From Exiguobacterium mexicanum (GTDB lineage: Bacteria > Bacillota > Bacilli > Exiguobacteriales > Exiguobacteriaceae), in assembly GCF_005960665.1 (NCBI RefSeq), contig NZ_CP040676.1, forward strand, positions 878,501-942,500: DNA of 64,000 nt, read 5' to 3'. Below the pieces are notes generated by a model. It searched no databases. It was not told the origin of the DNA and worked only from the letters and a program-made list of their open reading frames with translations. Below, piece after piece: positions 43,581 to 53,560 of this stretch. Position numbers and translations under genes: made by a program. Position 1 is the first letter of the stretch. Every line of letters begins with the position of its first letter.

Positions 43581-43591
43581 AAACGTTAACA
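43578..43591. promoter_or_regulatory. cre site upstream of pfkA
   Basis: TGAAAACGTTAACA matches the core TGNAANCGNWNNCW at every position; it begins at the accA stop codon and is about 115 bases upstream of the predicted pfkA transcription start, a distance more compatible with activation than with promoter blocking. Confidence 0.6.
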
Positions 43592-43671
43592 ACCGCTTCA
43601 TGTTCACGTTCATCCACTCACGAGATGACTGATTTTGAGCACACCTCATGCTTTTTTTTCACATACTTGTG

Positions 43672-43700
43672 TTGTAAAACAAAGGTCAGACATGGTATTT
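43672..43700 (+). promoter_or_regulatory. Probable pfkA promoter
   Basis: TTGTAA (43672-43677) and TATTTT (43695-43700) with a 17-base spacer, 40 bases before the start codon. Confidence 0.5.
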
Positions 43701-43728
43701 TATTTTCAGATTTCGTTAAAACACATAA

Positions 43729-44709
<981 letters not shown>

Positions 44710-44726
44710 CGAGTGCCAGTGAACTC

Positions 44727-44770
44727 CACAGAGACGGGATCAGGTCGGTTGACCCCCCGTTTTCTGTGTG
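44727..44770 (+). other. Structured pfkA-pyk intergenic RNA element
   Basis: CACAGA-GACGGG pairs with CCCGT-TTTCTGTG around an inner GGTC-GGTT-GACC hairpin. No strong T-run follows, so read-through is likely; it could be a processing or stability element or a weak attenuator between pfkA and pyk. Confidence 0.45.
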
Positions 44771-44804
44771 TAAATGTAATACATCCCCTAGGAGGTTTTT
44801 ATTT

Positions 44805-46547
44805 ATGCGTAGAACGAAAATTGTATGTACGATTGGACCAGCTTCAGAGAAACGTCTTCCGGAAATGATTGAAGCCGGTATGAACGTCGCCCGTCTCAAC
44901 TTCTCACACGGTGACTATGAAGAGCACGGCGCACGTATCCGCGACATCCGCGAAGCAGCAAAAGCTGCCGGCAAAGTCGTGACGGTTCTTCTTGACACGA
45001 AAGGTCCTGAAATCCGTACACATACGTTTGAAGACGGAAAAGCACTCCTCGAAAAAGGCAAAGAAGTCATCATCGTCTCGACAGAAGAAATCGTCGGAAC
45101 GAAAGATCGTTTCTCGGTCACGTACGAAGGTCTCTACGAAGACGTTGAAGTCGGGTCACGCATCATGCTCGATGACGGACTCATCGGTCTCCTTGTCGTT
45201 GAGAAGCTCCCGAACCGTGATCTTCGCTGCGTCATCGAAAACGAAGGCGTTATCAAGACGAAGAAAGGTGTCAACTTGCCTAACGTCAAGGTAAACCTTC
45301 CTGCCCTTACAGACAAAGACATCGCCGACATCGAGTTCGGGATTTCACAAGACATCGATGTCATCGCGGCATCGTTCGTCCGCCGTGCGTCTGACGTCGT
45401 TGAGATTCGTCAACTTCTTGAACGCAACAACGCGTCACACATCAAAATCTATCCGAAAATCGAGAACCAAGAAGGTGTCGACAATATCGACGAAATCTTG
45501 GCGATTTCTGACGGTTTGATGGTCGCTCGTGGTGACCTCGGAATCGAGATCCCAACGGAAGAAGTCACACCAGTTCAAAAAGAATTGATCAAGAAGTGTA
45601 ACGACCTCGGGAAACCGGTCATCACGGCTACACAAATGCTTGATTCAATGCAACGCAACCCGCGTCCAACACGTGCGGAAGCATCTGACGTTGCCAACGC
45701 CATCCTCGATGGTACGGATGCGGTCATGCTTTCAGGTGAGACGGCAGCAGGGGACTACCCAATCGAGTCAGTTCAAATGCAAGCAGCAATCGCTGTTCGT
45801 ACTGAGCAAATGCTCGACTACAAAAACTTGCTCAAAGATCGTCAGAAGCGCAGTGAGCACACGGTCACGGATGCAATCTCACAAGCGGTTGCCCACACGG
45901 CAATCAACTTGAACGCAAAAGCGATCTTGACACCGACACAATCAGGTTACACGGCTGCTCGTACAGCGAAGTATCGTCCAGAGGCGAACATCATCGCGGT
46001 CACAGAGTCAGAGCGTGTGGCACGTCAATTGAACCTCGTTTGGGGCGTGTACCCGATCGTCGCTGACACGATGCCGAACAACACGGATGAGATGTTGGTA
46101 CAAGCTTCAGAAGCGGCTCGTCACGCTGGATTCGTCACAGATGGTGACCTCGTCGTCATCTCGGCAGGTATCCCGGCTGCGACTGCGGGTACGACAAACA
46201 TGATGAAAGTTCATATCGTCGGTCACGCCCTCGCAAACGGACGCGGGATCGGTGAGCGCGGTCTCGTCGGTGAAGTCGTCATTGCGAACAATGCAGACGA
46301 AGCGAATGCGAAAGCGAAAGACGGCATGATCCTCGTCGCACCATTCACAGATAAAGAAATGATGCCAGCGATTGAAAAAGCGGCTGGAATCATCACTGAA
46401 GACGGCGGATTGACGAGCCATGCTGGTATCGTCGGGCCATCACTCCGTAAACCGGTCATCGTCGGTGTCGAATCAGCGACATCAACGTTCCGTGACGGAC
46501 AGATGATTTCAATCGACCCACTTACTGGTAAAATCTACAACGCGTAA
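44805..46547 (+). CDS. pyk: Pyruvate kinase with C-terminal PEP-utiliser-like domain
   Basis: A 580-residue enzyme converting PEP and ADP to pyruvate and ATP. The barrel begins [29 protein letters not shown] and [19 protein letters not shown] (active-site signature regions) are present. After the ordinary kinase end (about residue 475) an extra domain of about 105 residues has the TSHAGIV phosphohistidine-like motif of PEP-utilising enzymes, as in Bacillus and Geobacillus Pyk. ATG 44805 follows CTAGGAGG. Confidence 0.96.
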   Translation: MRRTKIVCTIGPASEKRLPEMIEAGMNVARLNFSHGDYEEHGARIRDIREAAKAAGKVVTVLLDTKGPEIRTHTFEDGKALLEKGKEVIIVSTEEIVGTKDRFSVTYEGLYEDVEVGSRIMLDDGLIGLLVVEKLPNRDLRCVIENEGVIKTKKGVNLPNVKVNLPALTDKDIADIEFGISQDIDVIAASFVRRASDVVEIRQLLERNNASHIKIYPKIENQEGVDNIDEILAISDGLMVARGDLGIEIPTEEVTPVQKELIKKCNDLGKPVITATQMLDSMQRNPRPTRAEASDVANAILDGTDAVMLSGETAAGDYPIESVQMQAAIAVRTEQMLDYKNLLKDRQKRSEHTVTDAISQAVAHTAINLNAKAILTPTQSGYTAARTAKYRPEANIIAVTESERVARQLNLVWGVYPIVADTMPNNTDEMLVQASEAARHAGFVTDGDLVVISAGIPAATAGTTNMMKVHIVGHALANGRGIGERGLVGEVVIANNADEANAKAKDGMILVAPFTDKEMMPAIEKAAGIITEDGGLTSHAGIVGPSLRKPVIVGVESATSTFRDGQMISIDPLTGKIYNA

Positions 46548-46560
46548 TCGAATGCCAATC

Positions 46561-46592
46561 GAACCGACTCTCTCATGAGTCGGTTCTTTTTC
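46561..46592 (+). terminator. pyk terminator
   Basis: GAACCGACT / AGTCGGTTC stem with an 8-base loop and T5. Confidence 0.88.
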
Positions 46593-46613
46593 CATTCAGA
46601 AAGAGAGTCTATG

Positions 46614-47078
46614 ATGAGTGCGTATTTATTCTTATTGCTGCTCGTGTTGATCGGGGTTATCTCCCATAACCAGTCGGTCATCATCGCCAGCAGCGTCCTA
46701 TTGATTATTAAAGCCGTTGGGTTCGGTGATCAATTGTTTCCGACGCTCGCCTCAAAAGGCATCCATTGGGGCGTGACGATTATCACGATTGCCGTGCTCG
46801 TCCCGATTGCGACCGGTGACATCGGGTTTAGGGAATTGTGGAATAGTATTAAAGGGCCGGTCGGCATCATCGCTTTCGGCTCAGGAATCTTCGTCGCGCT
46901 CGCCGCGGCCCAGGGCGTTCAACTGATGCGAATCGAACCAGTCGTGACGACGGCACTCCTCGCCGGTACCATCCTAGCCGTCGGTTTCATGAAAGGCGTG
47001 CCGGTTGGACCGCTGATTGGAGCCGGGATCGCCGCTTTGATTTTAGGTGGATTTAGCCTGTTAGAAAAATGGTTCTGA
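46614..47078 (+). CDS. ytwI: DUF441 membrane protein YtwI
   Basis: A 154-residue membrane protein with four or five hydrophobic helices and conserved-looking glycine-rich motifs (GPVGIIAFGSGIFVALAA, PVGPLIGAGIAALILGG). Position between pyk and citZ and the overall length match YtwI (DUF441) of Bacillus and Listeria; its function is unknown. AAAGAGAGTCT precedes a double ATG (46611 and 46614). Confidence 0.88.
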   Translation: MSAYLFLLLLVLIGVISHNQSVIIASSVLLIIKAVGFGDQLFPTLASKGIHWGVTIITIAVLVPIATGDIGFRELWNSIKGPVGIIAFGSGIFVALAAAQGVQLMRIEPVVTTALLAGTILAVGFMKGVPVGPLIGAGIAALILGGFSLLEKWF

Positions 47079-47091
47079 CATTTTTTGACGG

Positions 47092-47106
47092 TTGGATACG
47101 CTTACA
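47092..47106. promoter_or_regulatory. cre-like site upstream of citZ
   Basis: TTGGATACGCTTACA matches WTGNAANCGNWNNCW except T for A at position 6. It lies about 25 bases upstream of a TATACT -10 element (near 47130), consistent with CcpA repression of citrate synthase as known in Bacillus. Confidence 0.5.
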
Positions 47107-47263
47107 TTTCTTTTTTTCAGTAAATTGTTTATACTAGATAAAGGACAGGGTGGAGCGAGCTCGAAACGGATTGGGGAAAGTGTTCGACTTCCCGCCCTTA
47201 TTCCCTACACAACAGACTGTATGATGCGGTCGATCACTTTTAAAGACTGAGGGGGAGTTATTG

Positions 47264-48376
47264 ATGTCAACGACAAAAGGATTAGAAGGAATTGTGGCAG
47301 CGGCCTCAAAAGTCAGTTCGATCATCGACGGACAATTGACTTACGGAGGATACACAATCGACGATTTGGCGGACCACGCCACTTTTGAAGAGGTTGTTTT
47401 CCTATTATGGAACGACCGTCTTCCAAAAGCAGATGAATTAACTGAGCTCTCTGAAGCGCTCGTGAAAGAAGCCAAATTACCAGAAGAAGTCATCGCGACG
47501 CTCGAACGGGCGCCGAAATCGGCCAATGCGATGGCGACGATTCGGACGGCCCTTTCACAGCTCGCGCTTTATGATGAAGAGGCTGAAGATATGAGTACAG
47601 AAGCGAACATGCGCAAAGCGATTCGTCTCCAAGCTCAAATTGCGACGATTGTAACGGCGTTCGCTCGTCTTCGTAAAGGCGAACAACCGGTTGCGCCGAA
47701 ACCTGGCTTGTCGTATGCGGCCAATTTCCTATACATGTTGAACGGAGAAGAACCAAGTGAGGTAGCCGAGAAAACGATTGATAAGGCACTCATCCTTCAC
47801 GCCGACCATGAATTGAACGCTTCGACGTTCACGGCCCGCGTCTGCGTTGCCACGTTGTCTGATATTTACTCAGGCGTGACGGCAGCGATGGGAGCGCTCA
47901 AAGGCCCGCTTCACGGCGGTGCGAATGAGGCGGTCATGAAAATGCTCCACGAGATTGGTTCGGTCGACAAAGTCGAAGACTACGTTCGCGGCAAGTTCGA
48001 GCGTCGTGAGAAAATCATGGGCTTCGGTCACCGTGTCTATAAGGACGGCGACCCGCGTGCGAAACATTTGAAAGAGATGAGCCGCCAACTGACGGCCCAA
48101 ATCGGCGAGCCGGAATGGTACGAGATGTCTGAGAAGATCGATCACCTCGTCGAGACAGAGAAAGGATTGAAGCCGAACGTTGATTTCTATTCAGCATCGA
48201 CTTATTATGCGCTCGGTCTCGATGAAGAGTTGTTCACACCGATTTTCGCCGTCTCACGCATGTCGGGCTGGATCGCCCACATTCTCGAACAGTATGCGGA
48301 CAACCGCTTAATTCGTCCGCGCGCCGAGTACGTTGGCGAGACGAACCGGTCATACGTCCCGGTGAATGAGCGTTAA
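47264..48376 (+). CDS. citZ: Citrate synthase
   Basis: A 370-residue type II-like Gram-positive citrate synthase condensing oxaloacetate with acetyl-CoA. LILHADHELNASTFTAR gives the first catalytic His region (about residues 180-190), LKGPLHGGANEAVMKML the second (about 215-231), and GFGHRVYKDGDPRA with the citrate-binding His and the catalytic Asp region follows (about 254-267). ATG 47264 follows GGGGGAG; TTG 47261 is just upstream. It is first in the citZ-icd-mdh cluster. Confidence 0.96.
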   Translation: MSTTKGLEGIVAAASKVSSIIDGQLTYGGYTIDDLADHATFEEVVFLLWNDRLPKADELTELSEALVKEAKLPEEVIATLERAPKSANAMATIRTALSQLALYDEEAEDMSTEANMRKAIRLQAQIATIVTAFARLRKGEQPVAPKPGLSYAANFLYMLNGEEPSEVAEKTIDKALILHADHELNASTFTARVCVATLSDIYSGVTAAMGALKGPLHGGANEAVMKMLHEIGSVDKVEDYVRGKFERREKIMGFGHRVYKDGDPRAKHLKEMSRQLTAQIGEPEWYEMSEKIDHLVETEKGLKPNVDFYSASTYYALGLDEELFTPIFAVSRMSGWIAHILEQYADNRLIRPRAEYVGETNRSYVPVNER

Positions 48377-48440
48377 TTGACGCGACACGAGAAGATCGAG
48401 TCACAATTTAGACATAAACTTTGGTAAACTAACAATTGAC

Positions 48441-48466
48441 GTAGGTCGGCGTTCGCGTCGGCCTAC
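48441..48466 (+). other. UUCG-capped hairpin in the icd leader
   Basis: GTAGGTCGGCG-TTCG-CGTCGGCCTAC: an 11-bp stem with two G-U pairs closed by a UUCG tetraloop, 25 bases before the icd start. It has no T-run, so it is not a terminator; a stability or processing element is possible. Confidence 0.6.
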
Positions 48467-48491
48467 ATAAATGTACTTAGGGGGATTCATT

Positions 48492-49763
48492 ATGTTGACA
48501 CAAAACGAAAAAATCACAGTTGAAAACGGTGTATTAAACGTACCGAACGTACCGACGATTCCATTTATCATCGGTGACGGCACAGGACCAGACATCTGGA
48601 ACGCATCGGTGCGCGTCTTTGATGCGGCTGTCGAAAAAGCATACGGCGGCGAGAAGAAAATCGAATGGATGGAAGTGTACGCTGGGGAGAAGGCCTTCAA
48701 CCAAAAAGGCGAATGGCTTCCAAACGAGACACTTGATCAAATCCGTGAATATTTGTTTGCCATCAAAGGTCCATTGACGACACCGGTCGGCGGCGGAATT
48801 CGTTCACTCAACGTAGCACTCCGTCAAGAACTTGACTTGTACACGTGCTTGCGTCCGGTCCGTTACTTCACAGGCGTCCCATCACCGGTCAAGCGCCCAG
48901 AAGATACAGACATGGTCATTTTCCGTGAGAACACAGAAGATATCTACGCTGGGATTGAGTACGCGTCAGGCAGCGACGAAGTGAAAAAATTGATCTCATT
49001 CTTAAAAGAAGAGATGAACGTCAACAAAATCCGTTTCCCAGAAACGTCTGGAATCGGCATCAAACCGATCTCGTCTGAAGGAACAAAACGCCTTGTTCGC
49101 GCGGCTCTCGAGTACGCGATCGCGAACAACCGTAAATCGCTCACGCTCGTCCATAAAGGGAACATCATGAAGTTCACAGAAGGCGCCTTCAAAAACTGGG
49201 GTTATGAGCTCGCAGAAGAAGAATACGGCGACAAAGTCTTCACATGGGCACAGTACGACCGCATCAAAGAAGAGTCAGGCGAAGCGGCTGCAAACGAAGC
49301 TCAATCGAAAGCAGAAGCGGAAGGCAAAATCATCGTAAAAGATTCGATCGCCGATATCTTCTTGCAACAGATTTTGACACGTCCACGTGAATTCGATGTC
49401 GTGGCAACGATGAACTTGAACGGGGACTACATCTCGGATGCACTCGCTGCCCAAGTCGGCGGAATCGGGATCGCGCCAGGAGCGAACATCAACTACGTGA
49501 CGGGCCATGCGATCTTTGAAGCGACACACGGTACGGCACCAAAATATGCCGGCCTCGACAAGGTCAACCCGTCATCAGTCATCTTGTCTGGTGAAATGAT
49601 GCTTCGTCATATGAACTGGAACGAAGCGGCTGACCTCATCATCAACTCGATGGAGAAGACGATTGCCTCGAAAGTCGTCACATACGATTTCGCCCGCCTT
49701 ATGGACGGCGCGACAGAAGTGAAGTGTTCAGAGTTTGCGGATGAATTAATTAAAAACATGTAA
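48492..49763 (+). CDS. icd: Isocitrate dehydrogenase (NADP)
   Basis: A 423-residue enzyme oxidising isocitrate to 2-oxoglutarate. [14 protein letters not shown] starts the Rossmann-like fold; [19 protein letters not shown] with the substrate Arg residues (about 108-126), [14 protein letters not shown] (about 148-161) and the NADP-binding [12 protein letters not shown] (about 339-350) are clear. The Ser in the [11 protein letters not shown] loop is the equivalent of the residue regulated by phosphorylation in E. coli; that regulation is not expected here. AGGGGGATTC precedes ATG 48492. Confidence 0.96.
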   Translation: MLTQNEKITVENGVLNVPNVPTIPFIIGDGTGPDIWNASVRVFDAAVEKAYGGEKKIEWMEVYAGEKAFNQKGEWLPNETLDQIREYLFAIKGPLTTPVGGGIRSLNVALRQELDLYTCLRPVRYFTGVPSPVKRPEDTDMVIFRENTEDIYAGIEYASGSDEVKKLISFLKEEMNVNKIRFPETSGIGIKPISSEGTKRLVRAALEYAIANNRKSLTLVHKGNIMKFTEGAFKNWGYELAEEEYGDKVFTWAQYDRIKEESGEAAANEAQSKAEAEGKIIVKDSIADIFLQQILTRPREFDVVATMNLNGDYISDALAAQVGGIGIAPGANINYVTGHAIFEATHGTAPKYAGLDKVNPSSVILSGEMMLRHMNWNEAADLIINSMEKTIASKVVTYDFARLMDGATEVKCSEFADELIKNM

Positions 49764-49775
49764 GACATCAGCTAA

Positions 49776-50729
<954 letters not shown>

Positions 50730-50735
50730 TTCGTC

Positions 50736-50767
50736 ACCTCGTCTGCTGAGCAGGCGAGGTTTTTTGT
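50736..50767 (+). terminator. mdh terminator
   Basis: ACCTCGTCTGCT / AGCAGGCGAGGT stem (one G-U) with T6. Confidence 0.88.
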
Positions 50768-50924
50768 ACGCTTGGTTTTTGAGGGTCGCGTGCTACACTG
50801 AAAGAAGAACGTGGATTTGTTTTGTTTTTGTAAAGATTTGCTTTGATGTTGGTCGGACGTGGCATTGATTTGTAAAATAGGTAGTGTACGTGACAGAACA
50901 GATAGATTAGAGGAGGAACTAAGC

Positions 50925-51629
50925 GTGGCCGAAAAAGTGATTGTTGTCGATGACGAGGTGTCGATTGCGACGTTATTGAAATTCAATTTGGAGCAAGCCG
51001 GTTTTGAGGTTGAGACGGCCCATGATGGGAAGACCGGTCTCGAACTCGCCGAGAAGCAGGATGCGGTATTGATCGTCCTCGATTTGATGTTGCCCGAGAT
51101 GGATGGTCTCGAAGTTTGTAAGCGACTCCGCCAACAGAAAGTGAACACGCCGATCCTGATGTTGACGGCAAAAGACGATGAGTTCGATAAAGTGCTCGGA
51201 CTCGAACTAGGGGCAGATGATTATTTGACGAAACCGTTCAGTCCGCGTGAAGTTGTGGCCCGGGTCAAAGCGATCTTACGGCGTTCGGCTCCACAAGAGG
51301 TGCCGGCGGTGGACGCGGACGTCATTGAAATCGGTGACGTGAAAATTATCGCTTCGAACTATGAAGTGTTCAAAAACGGGGAGCGGCTTGAGTTGACCCC
51401 AAAAGAGTTCGAACTGTTGGCCTATCTTGCTAAAAACAAAGGCCGTGTCTTGACGCGTGATCAACTCTTATCGGCTATTTGGAATTACGATTTCGTCGGC
51501 GATACGCGCATCGTCGATGTCCATATTAGCCACCTTCGGGAAAAGATTGAACCGGTGACGAAAAAACCGACATATATCAAAACGATTCGCGGTCTCGGCT
51601 ATAAGATGGAAGAGCCGATGCCCGAATGA
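50925..51629 (+). CDS. phoP: Phosphate response regulator PhoP
   Basis: A 234-residue OmpR/PhoB-type response regulator. The receiver domain (about 1-120) has the acidic pair in VVDDE, the phosphorylated Asp in LIVLDLMLPEMDG (about residue 52), MLTAKDD and YLTKPFSPRE (Lys). The C-terminal winged helix (about 135-230) includes ELTPKEFELLAYL and TRIVDVHISHLREKIE with GLGYKM. It starts with GTG after GAGGAGGAAC. It overlaps phoR by 4 bases. In Bacillus PhoP activates phosphate-starvation genes through TTAACA-like repeats. Confidence 0.94.
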   Translation: MAEKVIVVDDEVSIATLLKFNLEQAGFEVETAHDGKTGLELAEKQDAVLIVLDLMLPEMDGLEVCKRLRQQKVNTPILMLTAKDDEFDKVLGLELGADDYLTKPFSPREVVARVKAILRRSAPQEVPAVDADVIEIGDVKIIASNYEVFKNGERLELTPKEFELLAYLAKNKGRVLTRDQLLSAIWNYDFVGDTRIVDVHISHLREKIEPVTKKPTYIKTIRGLGYKMEEPMPE

Positions 51630-53353
51630 AGACGTACCGCTCGCGTTTTTTGACGACGCTCATCCTGCTCGTGACGGGCGTCTTGTTGACCCTCGGGATC
51701 GTGCTTGGTCAATTGTTCAAAGACTTCTATTTGGACTCCGAACGCGATCGTTTGAAAGAGGACACGGAGCTCGCCGCCTTATATTTAGAAGGAGGCGACC
51801 TCGAGGCGATTCAAGACTATGTCCGGCAAATCGATGACGAGAGCAGTTTCGACATTCTGCTCCTCAATCGCCGGATGGAAGTGATTGCCGGGACTCCGTT
51901 TCGGGTCGGTTCGTTCGATTTTCGGATGGACGCTGCTTCAATCCCAGACGACGGGACGTTTGGGAACGAGACGCGTGAGGATTTGATTCAGTTCACAAAA
52001 CCGATCGAACTCTCCTCGGGTGATACGGTGTATCTCAGTTTCATCCGCTACGTCTCCGATCTAGAAGGGGTGTATAACCGGATTTGGCTGACGATTGCCT
52101 TGGCCTTGATTTTCTCATTCTTCTTGATTTTGTTCGTGTTGCATAATTTGACGAATCAGTTTATCCGACCAATCGATGAGGCGACAATCGTGTTACGTGA
52201 ACTTGCCGACGGAAACTATCGGGCCCGTGTGTACGAATTGCGCAATGATGAAGAAACGGGCAGTCTGGCCGGGTCGATCAACGTTCTCGCCCGTAACTTG
52301 GAGACGATCTCACTTGGTGAATCCGTGCAACGGGCAAGGCTCGAGTCACTCATCGAATACATGGGGGCAGGGTTGCTTTTGGTCGACGAACGTGGCATCG
52401 TGACGCTCGTCAACCGCTCATATCGTGACATGTTCCAATACGACGACTTGATGATTGGTCAATTTTATCACGGCATTTTACCGAGTCCGGACGTCGAGAC
52501 GTTGATCGAGGACGTCTATTTGACCGAAGAGCCCCACCGCCGTCAATTGTCGATTCGAACTGGATTCAACCAAAAGACGTATATGGTGTCGGCCGCACCA
52601 ATCTTCAGTGATACAGGCATGTTGCGCGGGACGACGCTCCTATTTAACGATATTTCTGAATTGAAACGACTCGAGAAGATGCGGAAAGATTTCGTCGCGA
52701 ACGTCAGCCATGAGTTGAAGACGCCGCTCACATCGATCCGAGGTTTCAGTGAGACACTCCTTGACGGGGCAAAAGAAGTGCCCGAGTTGCGCGATCAATT
52801 TTTGGATATCATTCAAAAAGAAGCGACGCGCATGCAAATGCTCGTTGAGGACTTACTCGAGCTGTCACGGCTTGAACGTGAAGATTTCCATTTGGACTTC
52901 ACCCCGGTCCAGCTCAATCATCTCGTTGAGGAAGTGTGTCTCGTGTTGAGCCAGAAAGCGGAGCAGAAATCGATTCATTTGGAGTCGCGCCACGACGGGG
53001 AAGTCATCTTGCAGGCGGACATGAACCGAATCAAGCAAGTCATCTTGAACCTTGTCGCCAACGCCATCAACTACTCGCCGGAAGACAGCCGTGTCGAAAT
53101 CGCGGTCGAAAAGAGAACGGACGGATCATATTTGATTGTCAAAGACAACGGGATTGGCATCGCGCCGAAAGAAGTGAGCCGAATCTTTGAACGATTCTAC
53201 CGGGTCGATAAAGCGCGGAGCCGGAACTCCGGCGGGACAGGTCTCGGTCTTGCCATCGTCAAACATATCATCGACCTTCATCACGCGACGATTCACGTGG
53301 ATAGTGTCGAAGGTGCTGGGACAACGTTCACAATCAAATTCCCAATCGCTTAA
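51626..53353 (+). CDS. phoR: Phosphate sensor histidine kinase PhoR
   Basis: A 575-residue membrane kinase partnered with PhoP. Two transmembrane helices (about 8-28 and 153-175) flank an extracytoplasmic domain; HAMP (about 175-230), PAS (about 240-340), HisKA with FVANVSHELKTPLTSIRGF (about 354-372, phosphorylated His in SHELK) and HATPase_c with NLVANAINYS, VKDNGIGI and GGTGLGLAIVKHI follow. Start ATGA overlaps the phoP stop, so the pair is translationally coupled. Confidence 0.95.
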   Translation: MKTYRSRFLTTLILLVTGVLLTLGIVLGQLFKDFYLDSERDRLKEDTELAALYLEGGDLEAIQDYVRQIDDESSFDILLLNRRMEVIAGTPFRVGSFDFRMDAASIPDDGTFGNETREDLIQFTKPIELSSGDTVYLSFIRYVSDLEGVYNRIWLTIALALIFSFFLILFVLHNLTNQFIRPIDEATIVLRELADGNYRARVYELRNDEETGSLAGSINVLARNLETISLGESVQRARLESLIEYMGAGLLLVDERGIVTLVNRSYRDMFQYDDLMIGQFYHGILPSPDVETLIEDVYLTEEPHRRQLSIRTGFNQKTYMVSAAPIFSDTGMLRGTTLLFNDISELKRLEKMRKDFVANVSHELKTPLTSIRGFSETLLDGAKEVPELRDQFLDIIQKEATRMQMLVEDLLELSRLEREDFHLDFTPVQLNHLVEEVCLVLSQKAEQKSIHLESRHDGEVILQADMNRIKQVILNLVANAINYSPEDSRVEIAVEKRTDGSYLIVKDNGIGIAPKEVSRIFERFYRVDKARSRNSGGTGLGLAIVKHIIDLHHATIHVDSVEGAGTTFTIKFPIA

Positions 53354-53360
53354 CATGGAA

Positions 53361-53407
53361 TTCATGTCGGGTTCATACCGACTTTACAAAGCGATGCTAC
53401 TCTATAG
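53361..53407 (+). promoter_or_regulatory. Candidate Pho box and -10 element downstream of phoR
   Basis: TTCATG (53361), TTCATA (53372) and TTTACA (53383) recur at exact 11-base steps, like PhoP-binding TT(A/C/T)ACA repeats in Bacillus; a degenerate fourth unit ATGCTA lies at 53394. A CTATAG -10-like element is at 53402-53407. There is no consensus -35, as expected for an activator-dependent promoter. It begins eight bases after the phoR stop. Confidence 0.5.
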
Positions 53408-53412
53408 ATGAG

Positions 53413-53506
53413 ACCTCTTCATCATCTCGTGTCCCGGCCGGTGCTCATCTCCACTCGGTCAGGAAGATTGACCCTTTTCTAGCTACTAGAAAAGGGTCTT
53501 TTTTTT
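53413..53506 (+). ncRNA. Candidate PhoP-dependent small RNA between phoR and polA
   Basis: A transcript from the predicted start (about 53413) to the strong terminator would be about 94 bases with no reading frame or ribosome binding site of note. It has C/U-rich unpaired-looking stretches (ACCTCTTCATCATCTC and CATCTCCACTC) able to pair with Shine-Dalgarno sequences, then the terminator hairpin, the usual architecture of trans-acting sRNAs. Entirely inferred; it could instead be the 3' UTR of phoPR. Confidence 0.4.
53470..53506 (+). terminator. Strong terminator upstream of polA
   Basis: GACCCTTTTCTAG / CTAGAAAAGGGTC-type 13-bp stem (one base offset at the loop) followed by T8; it ends phoPR or the candidate sRNA. 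Confidence 0.92.
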
Positions 53507-53560
53507 CGAACGCATGTGCCCGTATGATATGATGGAATCAGATAGAATGGAGGTTGACCA

